14,333 nucleotides of DNA from Sphingomonadales bacterium. Lineage in GTDB: Bacteria > Pseudomonadota > Alphaproteobacteria > Sphingomonadales > Sphingomonadaceae. Below are positions 6,496-13,718 of the stretch, piece by piece (positions within the stretch are counted from its first letter, which is position 1; every line of letters starts with the position of its first letter). Below the pieces are notes generated by a model that did no database searches, was not told the DNA's origin, and saw only the letters and a list, made by a program, of their open reading frames with translations. The position numbers and the translations under genes are program-made. The stretch covers positions 1-14,333 of the forward strand of contig JAGXGT010000075.1 in assembly GCA_024636595.1 (NCBI GenBank). The letters are read 5' to 3'.

Positions 6496-7686
6496 TTATT
6501 TGGTTAGCGCTTCGACGCCGGGCAAGGGTTTGCCCTCCATCCATTCCAGAAAAGCGCCTCCCGCGGTCGATACAAAGCTGAAATCGTCGGCAACGCCGGC
6601 CTGATTGAGGGCCGCAACCGTATCGCCGCCACCGGCGACCGAAAGCAGCTGCCCTTCTTTGGTCAGCGCGGCAGCCGTCCGCGCCAGAGCGACGGTGGCA
6701 TGGTCAAACGGCGGTGTCTCGAACGCGCCCAATGGACCGTTCCAGACCAAAGTCTTACAGGTCTTGAGCACATCGGACAGCGCTTCCACCGCTGCAGGCC
6801 CGATATCGAGGATCATCTCGTCATCGGCCACTTCATGGACATTGACCGTGCGGGTTGGCGGATTAGCGCGAAATTCCTTCGCGACCACCACGTCATAAGG
6901 CAGATGCACCGTGCAATCGGCGCGGTCTGCGGCGGCGAGAATTTCGTTGGCGGTATCGGCCAGATCATGTTCGCACAAAGACTTGCCGACATTGACGCCG
7001 CGCGCCGCCAGAAAGGTATTGGCCATGCCGCCGCCGATGATCAGATGATCGACTTTTTCGACCATCTGCCGCAGCACATCCAGCTTGCTCGACACTTTCG
7101 CCCCGCCGACAACCGCAGCGACCGGATGTTCGGGATTGCCCAGCGCCTTGTCTAGCGCGGTCAGCTCCCGTTCCATCGAACGACCGGCATAAGACGGCAG
7201 ATAATGGGCCAGCCCCTCGGTCGTCACATGCGCCCGGTGCGCCGCCGAGAACGCATCATTGACGTAGAAGTCGCCGTAGGATGCCAGCGCCTTGGCCATG
7301 GCCGGATCATTCTTCTCTTCACCCTTTGCAAAACGGCTGTTTTCCAGCACAACGATACTGCCATCCGGCAAGGCATCAATCGCCGCCTGATCCGGCTTCT
7401 GCATGAATTGCACATCCCGGCCCAGCACCGCAGCCAGCGGCGCGACCACGGGTTCAAGCGAATATTCCGGCTTATACTCGCCCTTCGGACGACCGAAATG
7501 CGCCAGCAATAGCAGCTTTGCGCCCTTGTCCGCCAGTTCGAGCACCGTCGGCATCAACGCCTTCAGCCGCATATCGTCGGTAACCTTGCCATCCGCCATC
7601 GGGACGTTCAGGTCGACGCGGACGAGCCCGCATTTCCCCCGAACATCACCGATATCATCAAGTGTTTTGAAACTATTAGCCGACAT
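6496..7686 (-). CDS. pgk: Phosphoglycerate kinase
   Basis: Transfers phosphate between 1,3-bisphosphoglycerate and ADP. The product has 396 residues, full length for a bacterial enzyme. Family motifs include VRVDLNVP (22-29), AHFGRPKG (62-69), ENSRF (115-119), VNDAFSAAHRAH (142-153), GGAKVSSKLDVL, the hinge-region VWNGPLGAFE and the nucleotide-site GGGDTVAALN (352-361). Near the C terminus STAGGAF replaces the STGGGA of many orthologues, which I believe is usual in alphaproteobacteria. AAAGG lies about nine bases before the ATG. It is 19 nt after gap and 23 nt before fba, consistent with one transcript. Confidence 0.97.
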   Translation of the reverse strand: MSANSFKTLDDIGDVRGKCGLVRVDLNVPMADGKVTDDMRLKALMPTVLELADKGAKLLLLAHFGRPKGEYKPEYSLEPVVAPLAAVLGRDVQFMQKPDQAAIDALPDGSIVVLENSRFAKGEEKNDPAMAKALASYGDFYVNDAFSAAHRAHVTTEGLAHYLPSYAGRSMERELTALDKALGNPEHPVAAVVGGAKVSSKLDVLRQMVEKVDHLIIGGGMANTFLAARGVNVGKSLCEHDLADTANEILAAADRADCTVHLPYDVVVAKEFRANPPTRTVNVHEVADDEMILDIGPAAVEALSDVLKTCKTLVWNGPLGAFETPPFDHATVALARTAAALTKEGQLLSVAGGGDTVAALNQAGVADDFSFVSTAGGAFLEWMEGKPLPGVEALTK

Positions 7687-7705
7687 TGATCAGAACCTTT
7701 ATGAA

Positions 7706-8710
7706 CTAAAGCAGACCCGCCATGACCTTCGCCGTATCGATCATGCGGTTGGAGAAGCCCCATTCATTGTCATACCAGCTGACGACGCGAACGAGCTTGC
7801 CGTCCATCACCGTTGTTTCGAGACTGTCGACTGAACTGCTTGCCGGTTGATGGTTGAAATCGGTGGAAACCAGCGGTTTGTCTTCATAAACCAGCACACC
7901 CTTCATCGGGCCTTCAGCAGCGGCTTTCAGCGCGCCGTTGATTTCCTCGACGCTGGTATCGCGGCCCGGTGTGAACACCAGATCGACCAGGCTGACATTC
8001 GGCGTTGGCACCCGGATCGACGAGCCATCGAGCTTGCCGTTCAGTTCCGGCAGCACCAGACCGACAGCGCGCGCCGCGCCGGTGGTGGTCGGGATCATGT
8101 TGACCGCACCGGCCCGGGCACGGCGCATGTCGCTGTGCATTTGGTCAAGCATCCGCTGGTCATTGGTGTAGCTGTGGATCGTGGTCATGAAGCCGCGTTC
8201 GATGCCGACGGTGTCGTTCAGCACCTTGGCGACCGGTGCCAGGCAGTTGGTCGTGCAAGACGCATTGGACACAATGATATCGTCTGACGTCAAAACGTCG
8301 TGATTGACCCCGAATACAACCGTTTTCAGGTCACCCTTGGCCGGTGCCGAAATCAATACCCGTTTCGCGCCTGCATCAATATGCGGTTGCGCCGCGTCCT
8401 TGGACTGGAAGAAGCCGGTGCACTCGAGCACGATGTCGATACCCATGGCGCCGTGCGGCAAATCGCCCGGATTGCGTTCGGAGGTGACTGCGATTTTCTT
8501 GCCATTGACCTTGATATGATCGCCGTGCGCGGTGACTTCGCCGGGGAAGCGGCCATGGACGCTGTCATAGGCGAAAAGCAGCGCATTGGATTCCGCATCG
8601 GCGAGATCGTTGATCGCGACCAGTTCAAAATCGTCATCATCGCGCTCCAGGATCGCGCGGGCGACAAGCCGGCCGATCCGGCCAAATCCGTTAATTGCTA
8701 CTTTTGTCAT
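7706..8710 (-). CDS. gap: Type I glyceraldehyde-3-phosphate dehydrogenase
   Basis: Oxidises glyceraldehyde 3-phosphate to 1,3-bisphosphoglycerate. The 334-residue protein has the nucleotide-binding NGFGRIGR (7-14), the catalytic segment VSNASCTTNCLAPV (147-160) with Cys152, and His179 in TTIHSYTNDQ. Asp35 in AINDLAD lies at the end of the second beta strand, typical of NAD-preferring enzymes. Substrate-site sequence NMIPTTTGAARAVG and the C-terminal VSWYDNEWGFSNRM are intact. The ribosome binding site AAAGGAG (8719-8725) is the strongest in the cluster, eight bases before ATG. It follows tkt by 38 nt. No sign that it is the erythrose-4-phosphate dehydrogenase paralogue, though sequence alone does not fully exclude that. 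Confidence 0.97.
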   Translation of the reverse strand: MTKVAINGFGRIGRLVARAILERDDDDFELVAINDLADAESNALLFAYDSVHGRFPGEVTAHGDHIKVNGKKIAVTSERNPGDLPHGAMGIDIVLECTGFFQSKDAAQPHIDAGAKRVLISAPAKGDLKTVVFGVNHDVLTSDDIIVSNASCTTNCLAPVAKVLNDTVGIERGFMTTIHSYTNDQRMLDQMHSDMRRARAGAVNMIPTTTGAARAVGLVLPELNGKLDGSSIRVPTPNVSLVDLVFTPGRDTSVEEINGALKAAAEGPMKGVLVYEDKPLVSTDFNHQPASSSVDSLETTVMDGKLVRVVSWYDNEWGFSNRMIDTAKVMAGLL

Positions 8711-8748
8711 CGGTGTTGCTCCTTTGAATTTTAACTATATGTCAGTTT

Positions 8749-10716
8749 TTAGCCAATTTTCTCGATAATTTGTGGGGTGATCGCATCTGCGGTCAAGCCG
8801 AAATGCGCGTAAAGATCGTCAATTGGCGCCGACGCGCCAAAACTGTCGATACCGAAGCGCAGGCCATCAAGGCCGGTATAGCGCTCCCAGCCAATCGTCG
8901 TTCCCGCTTCGATCGAAACGCGCAAAATTCCGCTCTCGCCGAGCAGGTCTGTTTTATAGGCACCGCCCTGTGCATCGAATAGTTCGGCGCATGGCATCGA
9001 CACAACATCAGCGCCAACCCCGGCAGCCTCAAGCTTTGCCGCGACATCCATCGCTATCGACACTTCCGAACCCGTCGCGACCAGAACGACCCGTTTCGCA
9101 TTTTCAGCTGCTTTCAGACGATACGCGCCTTTTTCGCAGAGGTTTACGCCGACGTCATGACGCAACGGGGGAAGCCCCTGGCGGGTCAGGGCAAGGGTTG
9201 AAGGACCATTGTCGCGCTTGATCGCCAAGGCCCAGCATTCCGCCGTCTCGATCGCGTCGGCGGGGCGATAGACATGCATGTTCGGCATCACCCGCAGACT
9301 CTGCAGATGCTCGATCGGCTGATGCGTCGGACCATCCTCGCCAAGGCCAATGCTGTCATGGGTCATGACGTAGATGACCCGGGCATTCTGGATCGCCGAG
9401 AGCCGCATGGCGCCGCGGCAATAATCGGTAAACACCAGGAACGTGCCGCCATAAGGAATGATGCCGCCGTGCAGCGCCATTCCGTTCATCGCCGCTGCCA
9501 TGCCGAATTCGCGGATGCCGTAATAGATATAGCGTCCGGAATAATTGTCTTTTGTCAAAGGCTTGGTAGAAGGAGTTTTGGTATTGTTTGAACCTGTCAG
9601 ATCGGCACTGCCGCCGATCATTTCTGGTAACGCTGCGGTAATCGCACCCAATGCCATTTCCGAAGCCTTGCGCGTGGCCCATTTCGGCGGATCTTTGGCA
9701 AGGCCTTCCATATAGCTCTGCATCGCTTTGCCGTCCGGAAGCTCACCCGCCATGCGGCGGTTGAACTCGGCGGCCTCGCCGTGGCCATCAAGCCGTGCAT
9801 TCCATTCCGCCCGCGCATCAGCGCCCTTTTTGCCCAGCTGACGCCATGACGCCAGAATATCATCCGGAATGACAAACGGCTCTGAGTCCCAGCCGAGCGC
9901 AGCGCGCGCGCCAGCAATTTCTTCATCGCCGAGCGGTGCACCGTGGGTTGCGGACGTGCCCTGCTTGGTCGGGGCCCCGAAGCCAATGACCGTCTTGCAC
10001 GCGATAAGCGAAGGCCGTGGATCGGCTTCTGCTTCGCTTAGCGCCTTGCGGATATCGTCAAAATCATGGCCATCGCAGGAAACAACGTGCCAACCCGAGG
10101 CCCGATAGCGCGCAGGAATATCCTCGCTTGTCGATAATTCCGTTCCACCATCGATAGTTATACCATTATCATCCCAAAGAACATTAAGTCGTCCCAGACC
10201 CAGATGGCCGGCCAGACCGACCGCTTCGTGGTTGATCCCTTCCATCAGGCAACCGTCACCGGCGATAACCCAGGTCTTGTGATCGACCAGCGCATCGCCG
10301 AAGGTTGCGTTCAGATGCCGCTCGGCAAGCGCCATACCCACGGCGGTAGCGAACCCCTGCCCCAGCGGGCCGGTCGTCGTCTCTACGCCTTCCAGCTTGA
10401 AATTTTCCGGATGCCCGGCGCACGGCGAACTGAGCTGACGGAAAGTCTTGATGTCCTCCATCGTCGGGCGCGCATAACCGGTGAGATGGAGCAGCGAATA
10501 GATTAGCATCGAACCATGGCCGGCCGACAGCACGAACCGGTCGCGATCAGCCCATTTCGGGGCCTTGGGATCATATTTCAGATAGTCGCTGAACAGCACC
10601 GTGGCCACGTCCGCCATACCCATCGGCATCCCCGGATGGCCGCTATTGGCAGCTTGTACCGCATCCATGGCAAGCGCTCTGATGGCGTTTGCCATGTTCT
10701 TTTCGGTAACGGTCAT
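8749..10716 (-). CDS. tkt: Transketolase
   Basis: A thiamine-diphosphate enzyme that moves two-carbon ketol units in the pentose phosphate pathway. The 655-residue protein shows SGHPGMPMGMA (25-35), the cofactor-binding GDGCLMEG (153-160) with Asn184 downstream, the catalytic Glu403 in REFGMAAAMNG, and HDSIGLGEDGPTHQPIEH (453-470), which typifies transketolase over the related DXS. The ATG at 10716 matches the usual N terminus; a GGGGGA stretch lies about 12 bases upstream, and the internal Met8 is a less likely start. It is the first gene of the tkt-gap-pgk-fba-OMT-thiE run and is divergent from the zapA operon, with 199 bp between the two starts that should contain both promoters. Confidence 0.97.
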   Translation of the reverse strand: MTVTEKNMANAIRALAMDAVQAANSGHPGMPMGMADVATVLFSDYLKYDPKAPKWADRDRFVLSAGHGSMLIYSLLHLTGYARPTMEDIKTFRQLSSPCAGHPENFKLEGVETTTGPLGQGFATAVGMALAERHLNATFGDALVDHKTWVIAGDGCLMEGINHEAVGLAGHLGLGRLNVLWDDNGITIDGGTELSTSEDIPARYRASGWHVVSCDGHDFDDIRKALSEAEADPRPSLIACKTVIGFGAPTKQGTSATHGAPLGDEEIAGARAALGWDSEPFVIPDDILASWRQLGKKGADARAEWNARLDGHGEAAEFNRRMAGELPDGKAMQSYMEGLAKDPPKWATRKASEMALGAITAALPEMIGGSADLTGSNNTKTPSTKPLTKDNYSGRYIYYGIREFGMAAAMNGMALHGGIIPYGGTFLVFTDYCRGAMRLSAIQNARVIYVMTHDSIGLGEDGPTHQPIEHLQSLRVMPNMHVYRPADAIETAECWALAIKRDNGPSTLALTRQGLPPLRHDVGVNLCEKGAYRLKAAENAKRVVLVATGSEVSIAMDVAAKLEAAGVGADVVSMPCAELFDAQGGAYKTDLLGESGILRVSIEAGTTIGWERYTGLDGLRFGIDSFGASAPIDDLYAHFGLTADAITPQIIEKIG

Positions 10717-10915
10717 GACTGGTCTGATCCCCCGGATTGGCAGTGTGAAAGCGCAACAATATGCCGCGATTCGCTATTTTGCCTCCTCCTTTGATGATCC
10801 AGCAAGGCGCCGTCAAGGATCGCTTTTCACTATCCAGTGTTTACGGCGCTGGAATAGATTGATAGCAACGAAAGACAGCAACTTACCTGTTGGAAACAAG
10901 CTATGGAAAAAGCTC

Positions 10916-11104
10916 ATGGACAATGAACGTGTCATCCTTGCCATCGGCCGCCTGGAACGCGCGCTGAGCCGCATAGAAACGGCGACCAGTGCGGACAAGC
11001 CCGACATCGACCCGGCATTGGCGGCGCGCCACGAAGCATTGAAGGCGGAAATGAAGCAGGCGATCCAGACAATCGACGGCCTGATTGAGCGACAGGAGAA
11101 CTGA
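10916..11104 (+). CDS. Small coiled-coil protein encoded upstream of zapA
   Basis: A 62-residue, charged, probably alpha-helical protein beginning MDNERVILAIGRLERALSRI. Hydrophobic residues recur with heptad-like spacing in two blocks (about 6-22 and 40-58), split by a short Pro/Asp-containing linker, suggesting a coiled-coil hairpin or dimer. GGA lies at 10905-10907 before the ATG. The stop is one base before the zapA start (TGACATG), so the two are almost certainly co-translated. Neighbourhood suggests a cell-division accessory that works with ZapA, much as ZapB does in enterobacteria, but no homology to ZapB can be claimed. No membrane segment or signal peptide. Longer in-frame extensions upstream lack coding support. 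Confidence 0.75.
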   Translation: MDNERVILAIGRLERALSRIETATSADKPDIDPALAARHEALKAEMKQAIQTIDGLIERQEN

Positions 11105-11105
11105 C

Positions 11106-11429
11106 ATGGCGCAAATGAAACTCGAAATCGGCGGCCGCTCGTTCATGGTAACCTGCCAGGATGGCGAAGAAGCGCATCTCACCAAACTGGCCGCGATGGT
11201 CGATGGAAAGGCCCGGGAATCCGGCGACCCGGCAGGGTTGAACGAAAGCCGGATGCTGCTGTTCACCTCGCTGCTGCTGGCCGATGAATTGCACGGGGCG
11301 CAATCCGCAAGCCCGAAGCCTGCTGCGGCCAGCGAACCCGCGAAACCCGATCCGATGGACGAACAGGCGATTGTTGCGCTGGAAAAACTGGCAGATCGTG
11401 CAGAGCAACTGGCGAACAGTCTTGAGTAA
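11106..11429 (+). CDS. zapA: Cell division protein ZapA
   Basis: ZapA binds FtsZ at midcell and promotes bundling of protofilaments. The 107-residue product has the N-terminal ZapA core MKLEIGGRSFMVTCQDGEE followed by HLTKLAAMVDGKA, a central helix with LLLADEL (57-62), an Ala/Pro/Lys linker (about 66-83) and a C-terminal helix QAIVALEKLADRAEQLANSL suited to coiled-coil dimerisation. AGGAG at 11094-11098 gives a seven-base spacing to ATG 11106; an in-frame ATG at 11085 would overlap the upstream gene and is not preferred. It is followed directly by 6S RNA and the 5-FCL gene, the zapA-ssrS-ygfA arrangement also known from E. coli. Confidence 0.93.
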   Translation: MAQMKLEIGGRSFMVTCQDGEEAHLTKLAAMVDGKARESGDPAGLNESRMLLFTSLLLADELHGAQSASPKPAAASEPAKPDPMDEQAIVALEKLADRAEQLANSLE

Positions 11430-11450
11430 CGCCCCCATCGCGCCTAGATA
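11422..11450 (+). promoter_or_regulatory. Possible 6S RNA promoter overlapping the zapA stop codon
   Basis: TTGAGT (11422-11427) and TAGATA (11445-11450) are 17 bases apart. The match is moderate, but the position would start transcription near 11457, at the foot of the 6S closing stem. The -35 element would overlap the last zapA codons and the first base of the stop codon. Inference only. Confidence 0.3.
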
Positions 11451-11640
11451 GAGTATGACGGGTACTGTCTGGCACGAGCTTGATACGATAATCCCTGAGG
11501 CGATATAACTTCCTAGGGAGCTGTCCCTGCCCGGATTGCGGACTGTTTTGCAGTCGGGTCCGATGCATATGGCGCCCACCTGACGTAATAGGCGTCAGAG
11601 GATTTTCCGGCCAACGACCAAGATGGTCCCGTCACTTCTT
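11450..11640 (+). ncRNA. ssrS: 6S RNA
   Basis: 6S RNA mimics an open promoter and sequesters the housekeeping RNA polymerase holoenzyme. The 230-bp gap between zapA and the 5-FCL gene is the classical location. The sequence contains CCCTGAGGCGATAT (11493-11506), close to CCCTGAGCCGATAT of E. coli 6S RNA. The ends can pair: GTATGACGGGTACT (11453-11466) with GGTCCCGTCACTT (11626-11638), forming the closing stem. An apical hairpin GACTG / TTTTG / CAGTC lies at 11541-11555, and further small hairpins at 11580-11598 and 11616-11629. The exact 5' and 3' ends are estimated to within about 10 bases. Confidence 0.85.
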
Positions 11641-11659
11641 CTATAGAAAGTTACATTTT

Positions 11660-12244
11660 TTGAGTAGTTTGAGCGATAAAAAGAAGAAACTACGCGAAGA
11701 ATATCGAAGGCGACGGGATGCTTTTCATAGCCAGTTGGACATGGCGACAAGAGGCCTCGCTTTCCGGCGTCCACCCACCCCGCTGGCAAAGCTGATCGAT
11801 CAGAGTGAGGTAATCGCGCTCTATAGTGCCATCGGCTCCGAGGCACCAACCGTCAGGCTCGCAGACTATCTCGCCGAAATCGGCAAAACCGTCGCATTTC
11901 CTGTCTGCATCGGTGAGGCTCCGCTGGAATTTCGCAAGATTGACAATATGGACCTGCTCGAAGCCGGATTCCGGGATATTGCCGAACCCAATGCCGACTG
12001 TCCGGTGGTTGTGCCCGACCTGATCATCGCGCCGATGGTTGCCTTTGATCGGTCCATGCGCCGTCTTGGGCAAGGCGGCGGCCATTATGACCGGACCTTT
12101 GGCAAATATCCGAATGCAATACGCATCGGTCTCGCCTGGTCCGTGCAGGAAGCCGACTCGATCCCGGTCGAGCCCCATGACAGGTCACTGCATATGATCG
12201 TCACCGAATCCGAGATAATTCAAAGTGTTGAGATGACGTCATGA
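11660..12244 (+). CDS. 5-formyltetrahydrofolate cyclo-ligase
   Basis: Converts 5-formyltetrahydrofolate to 5,10-methenyltetrahydrofolate using ATP (YgfA/Fau in E. coli). The 194-residue protein has a basic N terminus (KKKKLREEYRRRRD, 7-20), the substrate-region ALYSAIGSEAPT (53-64), PDLIIAPMVAFD (119-130) and the nucleotide loop RLGQGGGHYDR (135-145), a variant of the usual GYGGGYYDR. No ATG lies near the expected N terminus; the start is probably TTG at 11660 (AGAAAG at 11645-11650 upstream) or TTG at 11669. The gene begins about 20 bases after the 6S RNA, so a joint transcript is likely. Its last four bases overlap the next start (ATGA at 12241). Confidence 0.92.
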   Translation: MSSLSDKKKKLREEYRRRRDAFHSQLDMATRGLAFRRPPTPLAKLIDQSEVIALYSAIGSEAPTVRLADYLAEIGKTVAFPVCIGEAPLEFRKIDNMDLLEAGFRDIAEPNADCPVVVPDLIIAPMVAFDRSMRRLGQGGGHYDRTFGKYPNAIRIGLAWSVQEADSIPVEPHDRSLHMIVTESEIIQSVEMTS

Positions 12245-12492
12245 CGGCACCGTCGGACCATAACACCCCTCATAATCCACCCGATCCACCGAATTGGCGG
12301 CAACCGGTTGGCATAATCCTCATATTGATTCTGATTCTGCTGTGGAGCGGGATCGTTGTCAGCCTGATCGACTGGATCATCGAACTGAACTTCTGGCTGC
12401 AATTGCCGATCTACATATTTGCGGGGATTGCCTGGATATTTCCGCTCAAGCCGCTGCTGATCTGGATGAATACCGGACGCTTCCGGTCCTGA
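12241..12492 (+). CDS. DUF2842 family small membrane protein
   Basis: An 83-residue protein with a Pro/Asn-rich cytoplasmic-looking N terminus (about 1-18), then WRQPVGIILILILILLWSGI forming the first transmembrane helix and a second hydrophobic stretch around LQLPIYIFAGIAWIFPL. It ends KPLLIWMNTGRF. The WR-P-VG start and IAWIFPLKPLL-WM-TGR ending match my recollection of DUF2842, a family of unknown function in alphaproteobacteria. It overlaps the 5-FCL gene by four bases (ATGA), which indicates translational coupling. A hairpin begins two bases after the stop (12494-12526). Function unknown. Confidence 0.8.
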   Translation: MTAPSDHNTPHNPPDPPNWRQPVGIILILILILLWSGIVVSLIDWIIELNFWLQLPIYIFAGIAWIFPLKPLLIWMNTGRFRS

Positions 12493-12493
12493 A

Positions 12494-12520
12494 GCGCCAT
12501 TCCCCTACAATTTAGGGAAA

Positions 12521-12526
<6 letters not shown>
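12494..12526. terminator. Stem-loop between DUF2842 gene and tRNA-Asp, sharing the tRNA 3' end
   Basis: GCGCCATTCCC (12494-12504) can pair with GGGAAATGGCGC (12515-12526) with one bulged base, loop CTACAATTTA. It lies between convergent units and could end transcription from either side, but neither side has a real T-tract. The right arm includes the encoded CCA end and last acceptor bases of the tRNA on the other strand. Confidence 0.4.
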
Positions 12527-12597
<71 letters not shown>

Positions 12598-12945
12598 ATA
12601 TGCACCTGCATGGGCGGTGAAGCAGCGCAAGTAGAAGAGCTCTGCATTTCTGTCAACTACACTCTTTCGATTATTCTGCAAAATTCGGATTCAGCCCCAA
12701 TCCACCGTCATTTTGCGCTGATTCCCGTCGCTCGCGCGGCACCCGCCAACATCAATGTGCATCAGCTTTCCCGGCTGGCGAGAACCGGTGATGGCGATCA
12801 AACATCATCGTCATCAGCGGCCAAGCGGTCGTAACCCGATATCCTGACCAACTCCGCTGCATAAACCTTTTCCGGTCGTGTGACGGTTCGAAATACCGGA
12901 GATAGTTTATCTGCCGTTTACCAAATATTGTGCTTTTCTCACCAT
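12598..12945. other. Intergenic region without a recognisable gene
   Basis: About 350 bp. Apart from the proposed tRNA promoter I see nothing supportable. Frames crossing it on both strands have compositions unlike the neighbouring genes, no recognisable motif and no convincing ribosome binding site. No repeat copies of the two families seen elsewhere. Confidence 0.5.
12628..12656 (-). promoter_or_regulatory. Probable promoter of tRNA-Asp
   Basis: On the minus strand a perfect -35 TTGACA (12651-12656) is followed after exactly 17 bases by TACTTG (12628-12633) as a weaker -10. This places initiation roughly 20-25 bases upstream of the mature tRNA 5' end, a normal leader length. Confidence 0.5.
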
Positions 12946-13215
12946 ATGACCGGCATGGCTCACGCGCAGAAACAGGGTTTTGGACACCGATCGGATGCAT
13001 CCGCAATGTCTGCTGATGATCGGCAATTGGCGGCGGCACGCGACACCGGTTTGGCGATGCTGGCAGCACTGGTGCGCAAGACGGCATATCTGGCCGACAC
13101 AGCGCTGACAGCAGCAATCAAACCAGCGCCCCCATCCGAACAGCCTTGTGTCCACCATGAGCCCCTGCACAGCTTCTGCGGCCAGGCGCCGCACTTTCAC
13201 TTCTCCAATCACTAG
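12946..13215 (+). CDS. Doubtful small hypothetical protein, Ala-rich with a His/Cys-rich C terminus
   Basis: I do not recognise this product. From ATG 12946 it has 89 residues (81 if ATG 12970 begins translation were excluded; ATG 12955, MAHAQKQGFG, is an equally good start). The middle, ARDTGLAMLAALVRKTAYLA, looks helical. The end, CVHHEPLHSFCGQAPHFHF, concentrates His, Cys and aromatic residues. For: a run of plausible codons with GC-rich third positions, and a stop 28 bases before the next same-strand gene. Against: no visible ribosome binding site, no known family and overlapping open frames on the other strand. It could be noncoding leader sequence of the exported-protein gene. Confidence 0.35.
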   Translation: MTGMAHAQKQGFGHRSDASAMSADDRQLAAARDTGLAMLAALVRKTAYLADTALTAAIKPAPPSEQPCVHHEPLHSFCGQAPHFHFSNH

Positions 13216-13243
13216 CGACTGAATCTAATCGGGGTATAGCAAC

Positions 13244-13708
13244 ATGATTAAACGCTTTCTTTGCGCGCTGGCGCTGATCCTGCCGGGCACTGCCATGGCG
13301 GCGAATAATGTCAGCCTGTCGAGCGATGTCTACATCGAACGCAAGGTTGAAAAGCCGAACGGCACCACCGCACTTGTGCTCGAGCAGCCGACAACGGTTA
13401 CGCCGGGCGACAAGCTGGTGTTCGTCGTCAAATATAAAAATGTTGGCAGTGCGCCCGCTTCGGACTTTTCTGTCACCAACCCGCTGCCCAAAACGGTGGC
13501 GTTCAACGGCACCTCCGATGGCACCGAACTGGTCTCCATCGACGGCGGCAAAAGCTGGGGGCCCCTCGCCGCCCTCACCTACGTGACCGGCAATGGCAAT
13601 ATCCGTCCTGCCCTGATGAGCGATGTCACCCATGTAAAATGGAAATTCACTCGCAGCCTGTCCGCTGGTTCAGGCGGCAAGCTGGTATTTCGCGGTACCG
13701 TCAAGTAG
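13244..13708 (+). CDS. Exported DUF11-like protein of unknown function
   Basis: A 154-residue protein with a clear Sec signal peptide: MIKR, hydrophobic core FLCALALILPG, then AMA at 17-19 followed by ANN as the likely cleavage site, so it should reach the periplasm or beyond. The mature part is beta-rich, with TTVTPGDKLVFVVKYKNVG (51-69) and FSVTNPLPKTVAFNG (75-89), typical of the DUF11 immunoglobulin-like repeat, then SIDGGKSWG. It ends KLVFRGTVK with no anchor. GGGG lies nine bases before ATG. It is convergent with the E2 gene, ten bases apart. Similar single-domain proteins exist in sphingomonads as I recall; none has a role I know. Confidence 0.85.
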   Translation: MIKRFLCALALILPGTAMAANNVSLSSDVYIERKVEKPNGTTALVLEQPTTVTPGDKLVFVVKYKNVGSAPASDFSVTNPLPKTVAFNGTSDGTELVSIDGGKSWGPLAALTYVTGNGNIRPALMSDVTHVKWKFTRSLSAGSGGKLVFRGTVK

Positions 13709-13718
13709 CCGCGGCGGT

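Noticed and set aside
4260..10716. tkt-gap-pgk-fba as a Calvin-cycle (cbb) operon
   Set aside because: No RuBisCO, phosphoribulokinase or CbbR gene is present; the same enzymes serve gluconeogenesis, lower glycolysis and the pentose phosphate pathway.
12752..13212. Two minus-strand open frames in 12752-13117 and 12907-13212
   Set aside because: Their products are Cys/Arg-rich without motif, signal or ribosome binding site, typical of noncoding frames in GC-rich DNA.
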